A model generated the notes under the pieces. It made no database searches. It saw nothing but the letters and a program-made list of their open reading frames with translations, and was not told the origin of the DNA. Shown here piece after piece: positions 27,011 through 39,574 of a stretch of DNA of 64,000 bases. Each line of letters opens with the position of its first letter. The stretch's first letter is position 1. The translations under genes were made by a program, and so were the position numbers. Origin of the DNA: Chionis minor. Its lineage: Eukaryota; Chordata; Aves; Charadriiformes; Chionididae. The DNA is taken from the NCBI GenBank assembly GCA_013398295.1, contig VZSF01008499.1, positions 834,899 to 898,898 of the forward strand. Reading direction: 5' to 3'.

Positions 27011-27706
27011 GTACACCCCAGCATAAAAATTTCTCCCCCAGCTTAGTGCTACTTCTTAACTTCCTGAGAATGCTTTCTACGCTTTTTTGTGAGCAAGGTT
27101 AATGGTCCACGTAAGATACTGCCTTGGCAATTTCTCTGCGACATCCTCTCTCTGGGCCTGTGACAAGCAACAGACTTCTTGAGATTACTAGTGTAAGGGT
27201 AAATTGACTCTTACATAATAAGTAATATGTATTCAAGATAATGGTCTATATTAATTGCGCCTAAAAAGCCTGGTTTAGGATATCCCAGCTGTTTTACATA
27301 GAGTCATGTTGGTATTAGACTGGAGACGAGAAGCAATATAGCAACATTTCCATTGAAGCTAATCCAACTGGCATTTTAATGCACAAATGCGATGATGAAA
27401 AGCAGTATATATTAATTCAAGCAGAAATCTTCACTGATTTGGTTTTATTACTCCCGGTATTCCGGCTTCTACATTTATATATAACGCTGGCAATTCTACG
27501 TTGTACTGCAAGGTGCAGCATAGACATAGTCTTCAGCTAAGCCAACTGTAGTCACTGTAACTAGAACCTGAAGAGCTTTCTTCTACCAGATGGCATCATT
27601 TTGGCTCATGACACAGAAATGAACTCATAGCTAGTCTTTAACACATTAAAAAAATGTATGTTACTTCCATTTTGAAGACTGTTTGCTATCTTTTTTTTCA
27701 CTGCAG
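27011..27706. other. unique DNA upstream of an exon candidate
   Basis: After the decaying edge of the CR1 fragment the sequence is AT-rich with no gene. Its last ~20 bases form a pyrimidine-rich tract (GCTATCTTTTTTTTCACTGC) ending in AG at 27705-27706, which makes a good splice acceptor for the segment that follows. Confidence 0.5.
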
Positions 27707-27885
27707 ATAGTACTTCTGACAGCCACTTTATAATTAATCCTGGCATCGTTGATGGTCTGTTTCTACATGGAGGAATGGTGTTTTCTTGCTATACTGGCAT
27801 TTCACATCCCACAGAGTTCAGAACAAAGGTGGTTCTGCTGTGCTGCTTGAATGATAAGCTTAGAGTAAGAGATAACAAGGTGAAT
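27707..27885 (+). CDS. candidate internal coding exon, unidentified
   Basis: This 179-bp segment follows a strong pyrimidine tract and CAG acceptor and is followed directly by GTAAGT. A second good donor, AAG followed by GTGAAT, lies six bases earlier at 27879/27880. One frame is open throughout (two bases, then 59 codons) and includes GLFLHGGMVFSCYTG and EFRTKVVLLCCLNDK. I recognise no family; the cysteine-containing stretch could belong to an extracellular module, but that is a guess. There are no neighbouring exons of matching phase that I can defend. An open frame of this size is expected by chance in roughly one in ten such segments, so the evidence rests mainly on the splice signals. 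It could also be a non-coding RNA exon or an accidental match. Confidence 0.22.
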
Positions 27886-30800
27886 GTAAGTCTTTGATTA
27901 GGTGGATCCATTTTTAAGATATGATTGATATATAAAATCTGCATCAGATTCTTGCAAAAAACCCTCATGTCCAGTTAAAATCTGCAGTGTTTACTGGAGC
28001 AGCACATTAAAAGGATAAATACATACCGCTATTGATAAGTTAGCATTATGTGCCAGACAACACTAGTGTTTGCTCTCTTATAACCAGCAGAAGACTGGTT
28101 ATTAGAATTTGTTCTACTTTACCCATATCTGGAGCATGTGATTTTGTTTCAGACTGACAAAAATCAGCCTTAGGACCTTTACCACAGGTGAAACTGTAAA
28201 TACCTGAAACCTGGAGGCTTTCCTTGTGCCCTCTTCTACCTCTGCATGCCCTCTACATGATGGTGTCAGAAGAGTGTAGGATATGGCTACCTATACTTGT
28301 TTGCGATAGAGGACTAAGTAAGATGCAGAACCTGTTTTCTTGGCTTTACTCCAGTCAAGTGCAATTCTAGTTGAACTGACATTTATGAGCTTTAAAACTT
28401 CTGTGCTCTACCATGTAATACAAAAGAATATTATATTGTCTGTCTCACAACATATCTTACTAAATTATTCTATAATCCTTTTCCCACAGCTTTTCTGGCA
28501 TAGTCATAGGGGTTTGGTAGGTGACAGAGGTTTAATTTTATTCCTTTGAAGCCATGCTTATTTGTTGATTTTGTATTGTAATCAGATAAGGTAAGTGTTT
28601 GGAATTAAGCTTTAACTATAATTGCGGTTCACTTAAATGATACTGAAGTAAGGCTTATCATCATGTAGCTAGTAGGATCAGCTTTAGTTTACTAGAAACT
28701 TAGTGCTTTTAGGAAATCTATAGCTTATGTGAAATGTGTTATGTTTCTAAATAGTATTAAAGATCACCCTCCAGCTATATCACATTTTAGTGCAACATTG
28801 GCACATGTACAAAATCTGCATCTCAGCAGTAACAGACACTGGTGCATCTGCCTTGAAAATTTTAAGTAAGCTTTTTGGTCTATTTATCTAATATTACCTT
28901 GCATCATAAACACAAAGTAGGATCACTGTTAAGTTTTAAGTAAAAAAGGGGCAATGTTAAGTTCAAGCCTCTGATAATCATAAAAATTCCTGCATATTCT
29001 GATTATTATTGTCCTGTCTCTTATCCGTAAGACATTTCAGCATACAGCACTTTCAAGCAGATCTACTGAAAGCAACTATAAGCAAACCAGATTAGGCATG
29101 TCCACTTGCACTGTGTTGTACAAATTTAGTTTTGTGCATAGGTTTTTTTTAGATTTTTCAAGATATTTTCTCATATTGCAGGTCTACAGCAACTATCAGA
29201 CTGAAAGGGCAACATAAAGATAAATACTCCAGAAAAAGACCTTGCTGCAAATATTTTTGTAACTTTCTGAGACACATGTCTCATATTGATGGCCCAAAAA
29301 TACATGGCAAGAGTACACCACCCACACTGCAGCATTTCTCATGCATCAGGGTGTAGAACAGAGGATTATCTTTTCTTCATTATGGCCATTTTGAGCAACC
29401 GACAACTTCTTTGTGCAGTTGTAAAGAGCAGGAGCTTTTCTCTACTATAGGATATTGGATTCTGTAATTTGCTGAAACAGGGTTCATTTATAACCTGGAA
29501 TAAATGGATTAGATATTTTCTGTACATAAACATGTATACACACATTTATAAATTTCCATCTATAAATGAATAAGAAAACTGTTTAAACTCCTGGGTGTCT
29601 TCTCTGGTTTGCAAGACCAAAGAATTCATGAAGCAACTGACTTTGACTATATTGATCCTGTGTCACTGTACAAAGCAAGGGAAATGATTCCTAGACTTGC
29701 ATGTTTATTTTGATTTACTGCTGAGAAATAAAGATGAGAACATTTTGCTTGGCTCCTATTGTCTCATAAATTAATAATGTAGTTGCCATACAAAGGTAAG
29801 GTCTGATTTGGGGAGTAAGTACCTCTGCAAATCACTTGCCAAACAGATCTATGTACATTGTCTGTGTCATACTATGGATGATCTACATTGAAATGATATG
29901 TTGTCACTGCAACAGATCCTTCCAGTGATATTTACTGAATAATGATTTGAGTGCACTGCAGCATAAAAAGGAATACTGTATCTGTCCTGCTGCATCCAAG
30001 AAGGGATACAAAAGCTCAGCTTTAATATGATGAAGGCAGTAAGCTATGATGGAGTTGTTTTCCATTCTCATGACGGTAATTGTCATTCATAGCCTGCTAT
30101 TTTCCATTCCTCTCAGAAACTTTGCCACAAAGAAATTTTCTGTTTAAAATCAAGAACCCCTATTCTCTCATGTTTGTGTGAGAGGTAGTCAGCATTTCAG
30201 AAAGCCTAGACCAATGTTTTCCATTTTCCAAAGAATGCAGAAGGGTGAAGGAACACGTTCTTTCTGTTATTCAGTTTTGCTGACTGGGCTTATCCTGCTT
30301 TCTATTCAGCTATCTGAGCTGAAAAAAACTTGTCTGAGAGATCTAGCCATTCAAAATTAGGTGCTTTAAAATATATATATATGTAAAGTCTCTATATAGG
30401 TATATATACTTATTATAATGATACACTGTTTCTGAACTCTTTAAAAAATACCAGAACAAAATACTTGGAAACAGACTTACATATGTATTTCTGAAGTTTC
30501 AAAGGCTAGAAACCTCAATATTTTTAGCAGATAACATTTTAAAAAAAAAACCCAAAAAACCCCAAAACCCCATAATCAAACAAAAAAAACCCCCACATTC
30601 AAAGATTGTATTCACAAAGCTTTTGATCATTTTATACATTGGTAGTAACCCAATCATACCTTATCTTCCAGATGGTTCCTGAAAATTGGTACACTAAAAG
30701 ATTTTGAAGTGCTCAAACATGGCAGAAGGAACTGCGCAGAACCAGAGAGAGGGAAGCAAACAAAAACTCAAAAAGCTACCAAAAGAAACAGAGAGAACAT

Positions 30801-33800
30801 GAGAGAAAGAGAGCAGGCTCAAATCCAGCTAGCAATGCATTAATTCCATCCGTCAGTGGTAGGAAATAACCAGAAATAAGAAATCAAGGTGGTCAATAAG
30901 GGGAAGTAGTAGCTAAAAGGCATATTCCAACGTAGTACAACCCAGGAATTTACCCTAATCTTTTGCTTAAACTGGAAAGTGTTCCCTATTAAATAAATTG
31001 CTCGGTGTATTTTTCACAATAAATGTGTGTGCTTAATTTTAAATGGCATAGAGAATTTTTTCTAAAGCAGATAGCTCTTGAGTGGAGATTTCATAGTTAT
31101 TTTCTGAAATTTCATGGACTGTTTCCCCTAACTCTGTGAACCCTGATGAGAGGTTCAGAAGGCAAAAACCAGGATTTTTTCATAAATTGCTGTTTTGGTT
31201 TTTATCATAGGTTTACTGTTCTACAATTTCTAGCCTTCCTTCCTCTCTGTTATGCAGCTTTATTCAACAAGGCTCTACATGTACATGTATTATACTTTGT
31301 TACAACAATTGCATCCCATAATTATGGCAAATGGCTCTTGCAACATCTTCTGAATCTGTACTAAACTGCTGAACTTTTCTGTGTTAATCCATAGCAGGAA
31401 AGCATGAACATTCTTGACAGGTTTTCAGACTGAAGCAAACATTATCAAAATAAACAAAACACAATGTGTTCACAATTAATTAGTTTAACCAGGGTACTTT
31501 TGTTTCTCATGAGCAGAAATGTGAATGAATACAAAGAAAAATAATTTAATTATAAATAGACTTGCAGTTGAACATAATGGTGCCATCAATTTTTTAGCAG
31601 ACTCCACATTACAGTCCATGGGGAATCTGTTAAAATATTGATAGCAGGATATGGCCCATTATGAGGACACACAATGTGTTCTATTTTAAACAGAGAATTA
31701 ATAAAGATTTGTTTCAGGAGGATATAAGAAGAATAATCTGTAAGGTTCAGAATATCACTGGAGCATATAAGGATATCTAAGCTATTGCCTTTCACTCTTT
31801 TTTGCCTTGCAACATGCATGTCATTCATAGAAAAGGAAAAAAGAGGAACAGTGTGAACAAAAATCTTGCTATTATGTAATTTTTCCCCCTCTCCCCCCAT
31901 ATAATAAAAACTAGACTCCCCAAACGGACCAGAGTACTCAAGGAAGTGGAATTTTTTTCTTTATTTTCTGCTTTTATCTCATCCAGGTTTACCAGAATAG
32001 CAAAAGATGTTTCCACTGTTCCAAGGGAAGGAAATATAAGCCTCTGTTTTTAACTAAAACTTCTTGAAACCTTACAGAATGCATAACAGACACAGACACT
32101 GATACAGCATTTCACATATTTTGTCCTTTTCCTGCTTCCTTAGAAATAATTGAGGTACCTTTTATAAATGTTTTCTAGCTAATACTTTCCAATGCTCAAA
32201 AAGGGAGGAGAATATAACACTGGTAGCAACTTAGTCTTTGGAATTTTTGTGCGATGCTCTTCTCATTTTACATTTTGTTTTCACACAAAAAATTTATTCT
32301 TTCCTGTAATTTTTTTCCTCCACTGGGGAAAGGGAGAGAAGCACAAATTTAATGAGGAAGCAGAGGGTAGTACAGCCTCCCAAGCCAGCATAGTTCTTAG
32401 GACCCAACAGTTCAGACAATCTCCTTCTGTTTGCTCTACACGGGGTTCATCTGCCATTTTTGTCCAGCCTTAAAAGCCTTTTTTGGAAACAAGGGGAATT
32501 TATCACCTTCTAGACAGGGATTTTGAAAACCTGAACTTTATCTTCAGGTTTCACAGTTTAAGTAAAGTGGAAGCTTATGTAACTTATTGTTACTTATTTT
32601 AGCCAGCACAACAATATATGAAGATAAGCTATGTGAAGACAGCTAGCTGACAATGACAAGCTTTTGGCTGAAGCAAGCTTTTGGCTTTCCCTGTTGGCAG
32701 GGCTGGGATATTTCAGAGCAGCAATCAGAATTTCATAGGTCCCCTTGCCCCCCGCAAAGGGACAGAAATCTGGAGGGGAGGGGGGGGGTGTTGCAGCTGC
32801 CAAGTCTGATTTGAAGCTGGGAACAGTTTATGTCAGCTCTACTATGCAAGGGCAATTAGAATGGCTAGATCTTGGAAATACACGTGGCACCTGTACAAAT
32901 GCCAAATCACCTCATTAAAATTGTTGCTATTAAGCTAAATAATCATTAAACTAATCAGATATGACTGAGCCATTAAATAAAGGGGAAATGAATATTCCTG
33001 AATCTCCAATATCTGAAGTTATCTCAACTTCTTGTGTTTCCTGCTTCCTTTTTCTCAGTCTTTAACCTGTGATGTCTAAGTCTAGCCAGTATGCAGTGGT
33101 TTGACCCTAGTCCACCAGCATGAGTAAGGCTACGGTTACAACTTTGAACCGCTTCAAAAGTGGCAAGTGAATAAGCTCCAGCTGACTGCAACTTTGTGCA
33201 GGACTGAAACCAGTAATCTCAAACAGTGTCACCAAGTGGAGCCAACAGTCATTCACAATGATGGAGTTACATTAGCACCTGGTGCTGGCAGGATGTCCCT
33301 TCCGTTTACAAAATGGGTCAAGAAGTCAGGCATTGGATCCTGAGGGTTTTTCTCCGGCGCATGTATCACAGGATGCAGTTTCTTACATCTATTCATCATT
33401 TTTGCTATTTTTTTTTCTTAATGCAAGCCTTGATATAATTACTTCACCGTTGTTTATATGAGAAGATGTTTGTATGGAAGATCTAAAAACTAAAACACAG
33501 AATATCAAGCTTTTTGTGAGGGAAAAATTTATACCTGGTTTGGTGTGGTCCATAAAGAAAAGGGTAGGAAAAGCATCTTTTTTCATCTGTCTGAGCCCTA
33601 TGCCTGCATCTAAAATGTGGGTAGAAACTACACAACCTCCCTGGACAACCTGGCTGATTGTCCTCATGGTGAAACTGTTCTATTGTCATGGTTCTGACTA
33701 TGAAGTTGGCCTCTTACAGGAGGAAAGTGCTAGCAGGTTGGGCACTCTTCATGAAGGCTCTTGGCTTCAGAAAATACGCATAATACCACATCTTGGATTT

Positions 33801-36800
33801 ACACAGGTGGTATAAAGACTGTACTTCCCCATCGATTTTCTGTACATGGTTTTATCCTGAAATTGAATATAATCTATCTTGCTGATGGGCAAGAAGATAT
33901 GCACTATGTGTTTTAGCTACAATGGAAATAATTTGGTTTCTGTAAGTTGTGAATGCCTGACAGAAGTGCCCTTCTTTGGTTGAAGAGGTGTATAGCCACG
34001 ATCACATTTTTGTTACAAATATGTCTCTTGCAGGTCTGCATTAGGCAACACGATGGGGTTACTCCTTCAATGTCAGGTCATGTTTGGTGGTGGGACAGAA
34101 TGAAATAGGAATTTTATGAGTTTCAGCCCTGAGATAGGGAAGAACAGATAAAGGCTAGCAGAAAGAGGAAGGGTAAATGTCAGAATCCTTGCTTTCCACT
34201 CCTAATAAAATCTATGGTAATTATAGGCTAATGTTTCTACAGTCATCAACATTCCTACAATCATCAAAATGCAGGTTAATTAATGTAACAATAACTCAGT
34301 AAAGAGAAAATTGATATAATGAAGTTTTGATTGCACAAATTTAATTGTTTGCACAAGTTTGCATAAAAGGAGCATATCAAATAAAGATTAATTTTCAATT
34401 TTGCTTTATAACAAAGCTAATTTTTCTAGCATTTGCAGACCTTTTTTTCTTAAACAACATTTAAGGCAAAAAGCTAAAAAGAGCTATTGGATAAACATAT
34501 ACGTACTGTCTAAAAGATAAATGTCAAGGCTTTGCTGTGCAATTAGGGTCCCACTGGTTGGGCCTTTGAGAGAAGTCCATGTACTAAGAGCTGCTACATA
34601 AGACTGACAGTTACTTTCTCTGTTAGCACACTGTCAAGATTTTTTATGAGTCTTAACAACTGTGAAAACAGTGCTCTGCTGAAGTGAAATTAGAAACAAA
34701 ATTAAAAATTTGAATTGCTAAAGGAAGGTATTGGGAGCAAAGGGAAAAAAAGGATCAAGCTTTTGTTTAACAAAAGGTCTTTTTAAGCAAAGCATATAAT
34801 AAAAGAGCTGTGGTGATCATAACTGGTGTTTATGCTCACAGAAACAGAAAAAATCCAACAACTACAGTTTTATTTTGTCTTACAACTTTAATTCCTGTCA
34901 GCAGCAGAAATATGCAGAAATCCAATAGTGGCTGTGGTTAGATACTCACTATAACGTGTATAATGTCTATAAGGGTACCCTATACTGAGGTATAGAGGTT
35001 CCCAAACTGTAATTCCAGAGGCATTCCTTCTCTTTCAGGAGAAAGCAGGCAGCCTGTGAGCCTCATCCTTGCAGAACTGGCTGCATACCTAACAAGGCAT
35101 TACAACTTACTCTTGTCTACATGAGCAGGCACAGAGATCATGGGTCTCTGACAGTTTATTCTTCTCATTTCAGTAATTAAAATTTCTAAAACAGAAAAAC
35201 AATGAATGAATCTTACATGTGTATCATCCATCTATCCCAGGAGTAGCACTATTAAAGTCAATGAAGACTGGGATTGAACAGAAACAAAAGAGTTAGAGCA
35301 GATATTGAATTTACATGTTGCCTTACATCTTTGCCTTATCTGTATATGTCATGATTGGCCTTGAACCTAACCTTTCAGTACCATGAAGAGAGTTTTGCAC
35401 TTCAATTTCTTAAGCTACTCTCTTTTGGATGTAATGATAATGGTAGGAGAGCACGGAACTAGTCCACAAGCAGTAGCCCTTTTTATCTAACAGAATTTTT
35501 TTTTTCAAGATGTCAGATAGAAGTAAGCAGTAACATGTTATATACACTGTATTTCCTGTGCCTGCAATGACCAGAACCGCTGCCTGAGAGAAGACAACAC
35601 AAATGAATGGTGTCAAACAGCCTTTGTCGCTTTAAGTAATGCAACTGCCTGAGCTGAGGCCAGAAATGGATGCAAAGATCATAAATAAAGACCTGAAACT
35701 ACAGAAATAGAACAACTGCTTTTGCTGTGTTGGGTCTTCTTAATAAAAATCCATGAGAAAAACATTGGAAAAACATTTAATCCAGACCAAAGTGATATAT
35801 CGTGAGGCAAGTGTCTATCTTAAGAGACTATCTGGCTCTCGGAGTAGATGCAGTGACTACAGATGAGGTATTACGAGATAATTCTGGCAATACAATATAT
35901 GCTGACTGATGAACAGTGCTCAGGTGCCCTTGCTGTTAAGAGAAGTAAGTGGTGGGAAAGCAGGTGAACATTTCTGAACTGGAGCTTTATAGACTTCCAT
36001 GATCTAAGACTGATCAGTCAAGGTTAGCATTTAGCTGTGACGTGACCCAGTCTGATATAGCTGTAAATATCCACATCTACACTTCACATTGGGAGCATCG
36101 AAGCACTTCACGTATACAATCTATTTAACAACATACTGAGAAATATGAGGATAAGTACTTCAAATATGGTTCAAGTAATTACCACTTCATATGATAAACT
36201 CAAGGGTTTACCTACATTAAGGATTGTGGAAGTAAAAATATCTCCTTTGACATAACAAATAAATTCATTGTTCCAATATCATCCAGGGACAGGAAAGTTA
36301 AATAGCTTTAGTCAGTGCCTTTCAACCCCTTTCAACATTCAACCTTGTGAAATATTCCTGTACACAGAAAAAAAGCTCATTATGAACATTACAGTGTGCA
36401 TATTCATGCTTATCCATAAAAGAAATGTAACCATTGCTCCAAGTCTACGCATATGAGAGCAGGACACAGCGAATCACCTTTTGTAACACAGAAATCATAT
36501 GGAAATAATTGTTTCATTTCGAAACTGAGATACAAGATGCTGTATGGTGATGCAATGCAATACAGTGCTGCCATGTTGTATCCTACTGCTTTAGAGGAAA
36601 CAATGGAGAAGAGCAATAATCTCTCAAATAAAACAATGAAGTGATCATAACAAGAAAGGACTTAGCAGGACTAATCAGTGTCTTCTACACTTACAGTTTA
36701 CTTTTTGCACAACCTTCAGCAAAGATCCCTCGCCTCATCACAGTAAGGAATACCTTCTTCTGGATCAAAGGTAAACTTCCCACTGAATGCAAACTAGTAT

Positions 36801-39510
36801 TGCCAAAACTGCCCCCTAAGCTCCAAGTAGGCAGACCACAAGATTTTTCACAGACCAGAATTTCGCAAACTATAGCCTCGGAACCACAGAGTGCTTGGCT
36901 GGTGGTTTGCAGAAATTCAGCTGACTTAATGATGTTGTCCACTCCTTTTTTCTAGTGGCTGAGTTGCCTTACAAGACATCTGGAAATACACAGAATGCTT
37001 CCCTAAAGATGTTCTGCTATGGAAACAAGTGATGTTGTCACAAAAACCTGAAGCAGCTGCAGATGAGAAGAAAGATGTCTGTACAGATGCAGGTTGGAGG
37101 AGCAGCACATGCAATCTATCAAGCAAGGTCCTGTTTAAACAACTCATCTGTATGAAAGGCCAGTAAAGAAGCACATCCGCTGACTTTTCCTCTGGTGGGT
37201 AGAAGCCTCGAGAGGTCCAAGGCAAGGGAGGGCAGGAGGGGAAAAGACCAGCCAGGAATGAGGCAGTCACAGTCAGGTGATCAAACCGATCTGCTGCATT
37301 GTAAAAAGATAGGATTTGCCCCAGAGACACAACTGCATTTCCTAAACTTTTATGACACTATTGAGTACATTTCCCTAATCATGTTTAAAAAGTAGTTTGC
37401 CCATGTGCTGTTCCCTCAGGAGGTTACAGATGGAGCTTTTCTAATGAACAAGAAGTTCAATGGCTATAAAACTGTATTAAGCAGCCATTTTTCAAAACCA
37501 TTTCAAAAGATGTCTATCTATGTGTTTAACTACACCAGGAAGTAAAAAATATGATAAATCCTCTCTAGACATTGTATCTGTGTTTAACCCATATTTGGTT
37601 TCTTCGTTCTGTGAAATTTTATGCATTATTTTTTTGCTGGTGATATTTTACAGAGTCAATAGAGAGATCAAAGAGCAGAACTAAAAATATTCAGAATTAT
37701 GTCTTCTCCTCCCTCCCTTTCACACTTCCCATTTTCTGTCAGTTCTGTTTAATTTCTACTTCTTCTGCTTCTAGTAAATCTGTGTCCTTCTAAATTCAAC
37801 CACAGCTCTGATATGCAGACTGTATTTTTTTCTGGTATACCATTGATAATAAAGATTCTACGGGTCTAAAATTTCTGTTCCCTACAAAAACATAAGCCAT
37901 GACTCACACATTAGGTAATTAGTAATTTCCATAAAACCTAATATTCTTTTATAGGTAAGACACACAAAGTTTCTTAAATTTCAGAGATTAGCAAGCATGT
38001 GCCCGTGCCCTCTAAACAACATTTATTGTTAAACTTTCACAGTGTTTTGTTATTTGACTGTTTTTCTTTTAGCCTGCAGTTTTGGAGTCAAGGGTTACAT
38101 CTAAATCTCACTTGAAAACCAGAAGGTGATATGAGTTATTTAAGAAAATTTAACATGCTATTTTAAATATTTTTCTTGCTAAGCTAATGTAATAATTATT
38201 TGAAATTCAAAGCTGTTCTATTAATGCATGGGAAAACTAAGAGGTAATATATTTGATGTCCATAACAATTAACTCTTAATTCGCTAGGAGCTTCAGTAAA
38301 GACCCAAAATTTGGACTTTACAGTAGTCTTGTTAGGCGAAAGACACTTGTGTTGGTCTCCTTCACTGGCAAACTGTTCAAATACTACATTAAACTCTATG
38401 TTTCTGAATAGACATATAAATGTCAGTGGCTACAAGTTTAGGGCCAAAAGTCATGAAATAGCTTCACGCTGAAGAGATATCACTTAAAAAAGTCACAGGG
38501 GGTTCCTCCCAAGTATGTACTGTATTCATCTCGATGTGCCTTTTGTTAATATTCATAAAGAGCTTGCCTCACTCTGCTAAGCTGAATATTTTGTGCAATG
38601 CTCTATTAAACACAGATGTGAACATGACAGGTACAAAGGAGGACTGCCATCCTAGATACTAAAGAAAAAAATAATTTTTTTTGCTCATGACTAAAAGCCT
38701 TTATCTCTCTTTCAATAGAGTCCTTTTGAAATCGTATAATAAGCTTTCAAATAGGCCCCATCAATGCTTCAATTCAATTAGTATATTAAATTGTCTATCT
38801 CACAAAGTAATATATTTCCCATAGAAGAGGATAATTACATTTTTAAATGTACTTTTCTGCTGAATTTATTTTCTTTTAACTAGGAAAAATAATCCAATCT
38901 CAACCATACAATCTATTCCAATGGTGCATGGGAAAAGAAATTCATTGAACCAAAACCAAAGTTAATAAACTAATCAATCACTCCAAGGCTCAGGTGAGAG
39001 ATCTTTGGACAAGAAGCATAGAAGCTGCAGGTGAACAGAGTAAGCCTGCAATGTTTGTGGATACTGACCTCTGGATATCTGTGGATATCTGCCTTCTGGA
39101 CTATAGTATGTTTTTGCATAGTTTTCCAGTTATCTGTAGAAATTGATATATTCCTGGTAAAAGATTCTATGTCCCCTTGCAAATCTCATTTCATGTTACC
39201 TCCTTTGTGCTTGGAAACGTGTTGAGAGTATACTATTTGTATAATAATATATATCATATTTTATGCATTTCAATTATATATTTTTGATAGGTTTATTTGC
39301 ATTTATTTTATTCCTTCGTCCACTGGCTACAGAGAACTGGTTCAAGTTCTGCCCTTACGTTGATCCTATTGAGCAAGATGTGATGACAGCAAAATAGCAT
39401 CCTTTAAAGTTTCTTCTGGGTTTGACTCAGGGCATGGATAAACCAGACTAGTTCATTTAAAATGCATATTTTACACAAAAAAATAGAGCATAGATGCAAA
39501 TATGGCATTT
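27886..39510. other. gene-free AT-rich region
   Basis: No supported gene or transposon lies in these 11.6 kb. An acceptor-like tract ending at 28489 and an AAGGTAAGT donor at 28590/28591 bracket 101 bases, but all three frames contain stops. Low-complexity elements are an AT-dinucleotide stretch around 30367-30420, an A/C-rich tract at 30541-30594, a poly-G run near 32776-32788, and AT-rich DNA at 39236-39292. Small direct duplications occur at 32657-32686 and 39072-39091. The 113-codon frame at 33474-33815 and the 134-codon minus-strand frame at 36926-37330 (the latter starting at GTG) show no domains and are probably chance. Confidence 0.55.
30541..30594. repeat. A/C-rich low-complexity tract
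   Basis: The tract alternates A runs of 4 to 10 with C runs of 3 to 5 and holds AAAACCCC-like units. Read on the minus strand it is a G/T tract with four runs of three or more G. It resembles a degenerated poly(A) tail, although no retrotransposed body is recognisable beside it. Confidence 0.75.
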
Positions 39511-39574
39511 GTAGAATCATAGAATTACTTAGGTTGGAAAAGACCCTTAAGATCATTGAATCCAACCATTATGC
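39511..39574 (-). mobile_element. CR1 LINE 3'-terminal stub, antisense
   Basis: The plus strand reads AGAATCATAGAATTACTTAG, then GTTGGAAAAGACCCTTAAGA and TCATTGAATCCAACCATTAT. This is the reverse complement of the last ~64 bases of a CR1 element, including the ATTCTATGATTCT tail. The rest of the element is absent, so this is an extremely 5'-truncated insertion. Its sequence matches the 3' end of the larger copies at 41.3 and 61.5 kb, which suggests the same or a related subfamily. Confidence 0.85.

Noticed and set aside
28490..28590. 101-bp segment between a strong acceptor and AAG/GTAAGT
   Set aside because: All three frames contain stops, so it is not an internal coding exon; a non-coding exon cannot be excluded but nothing else supports it.
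36926..37330. 134-codon minus-strand frame
   Set aside because: Although long for this AT-rich region, it begins at GTG, has no recognisable domain, is overlapped by frames on the other strand and lacks clear splice sites.
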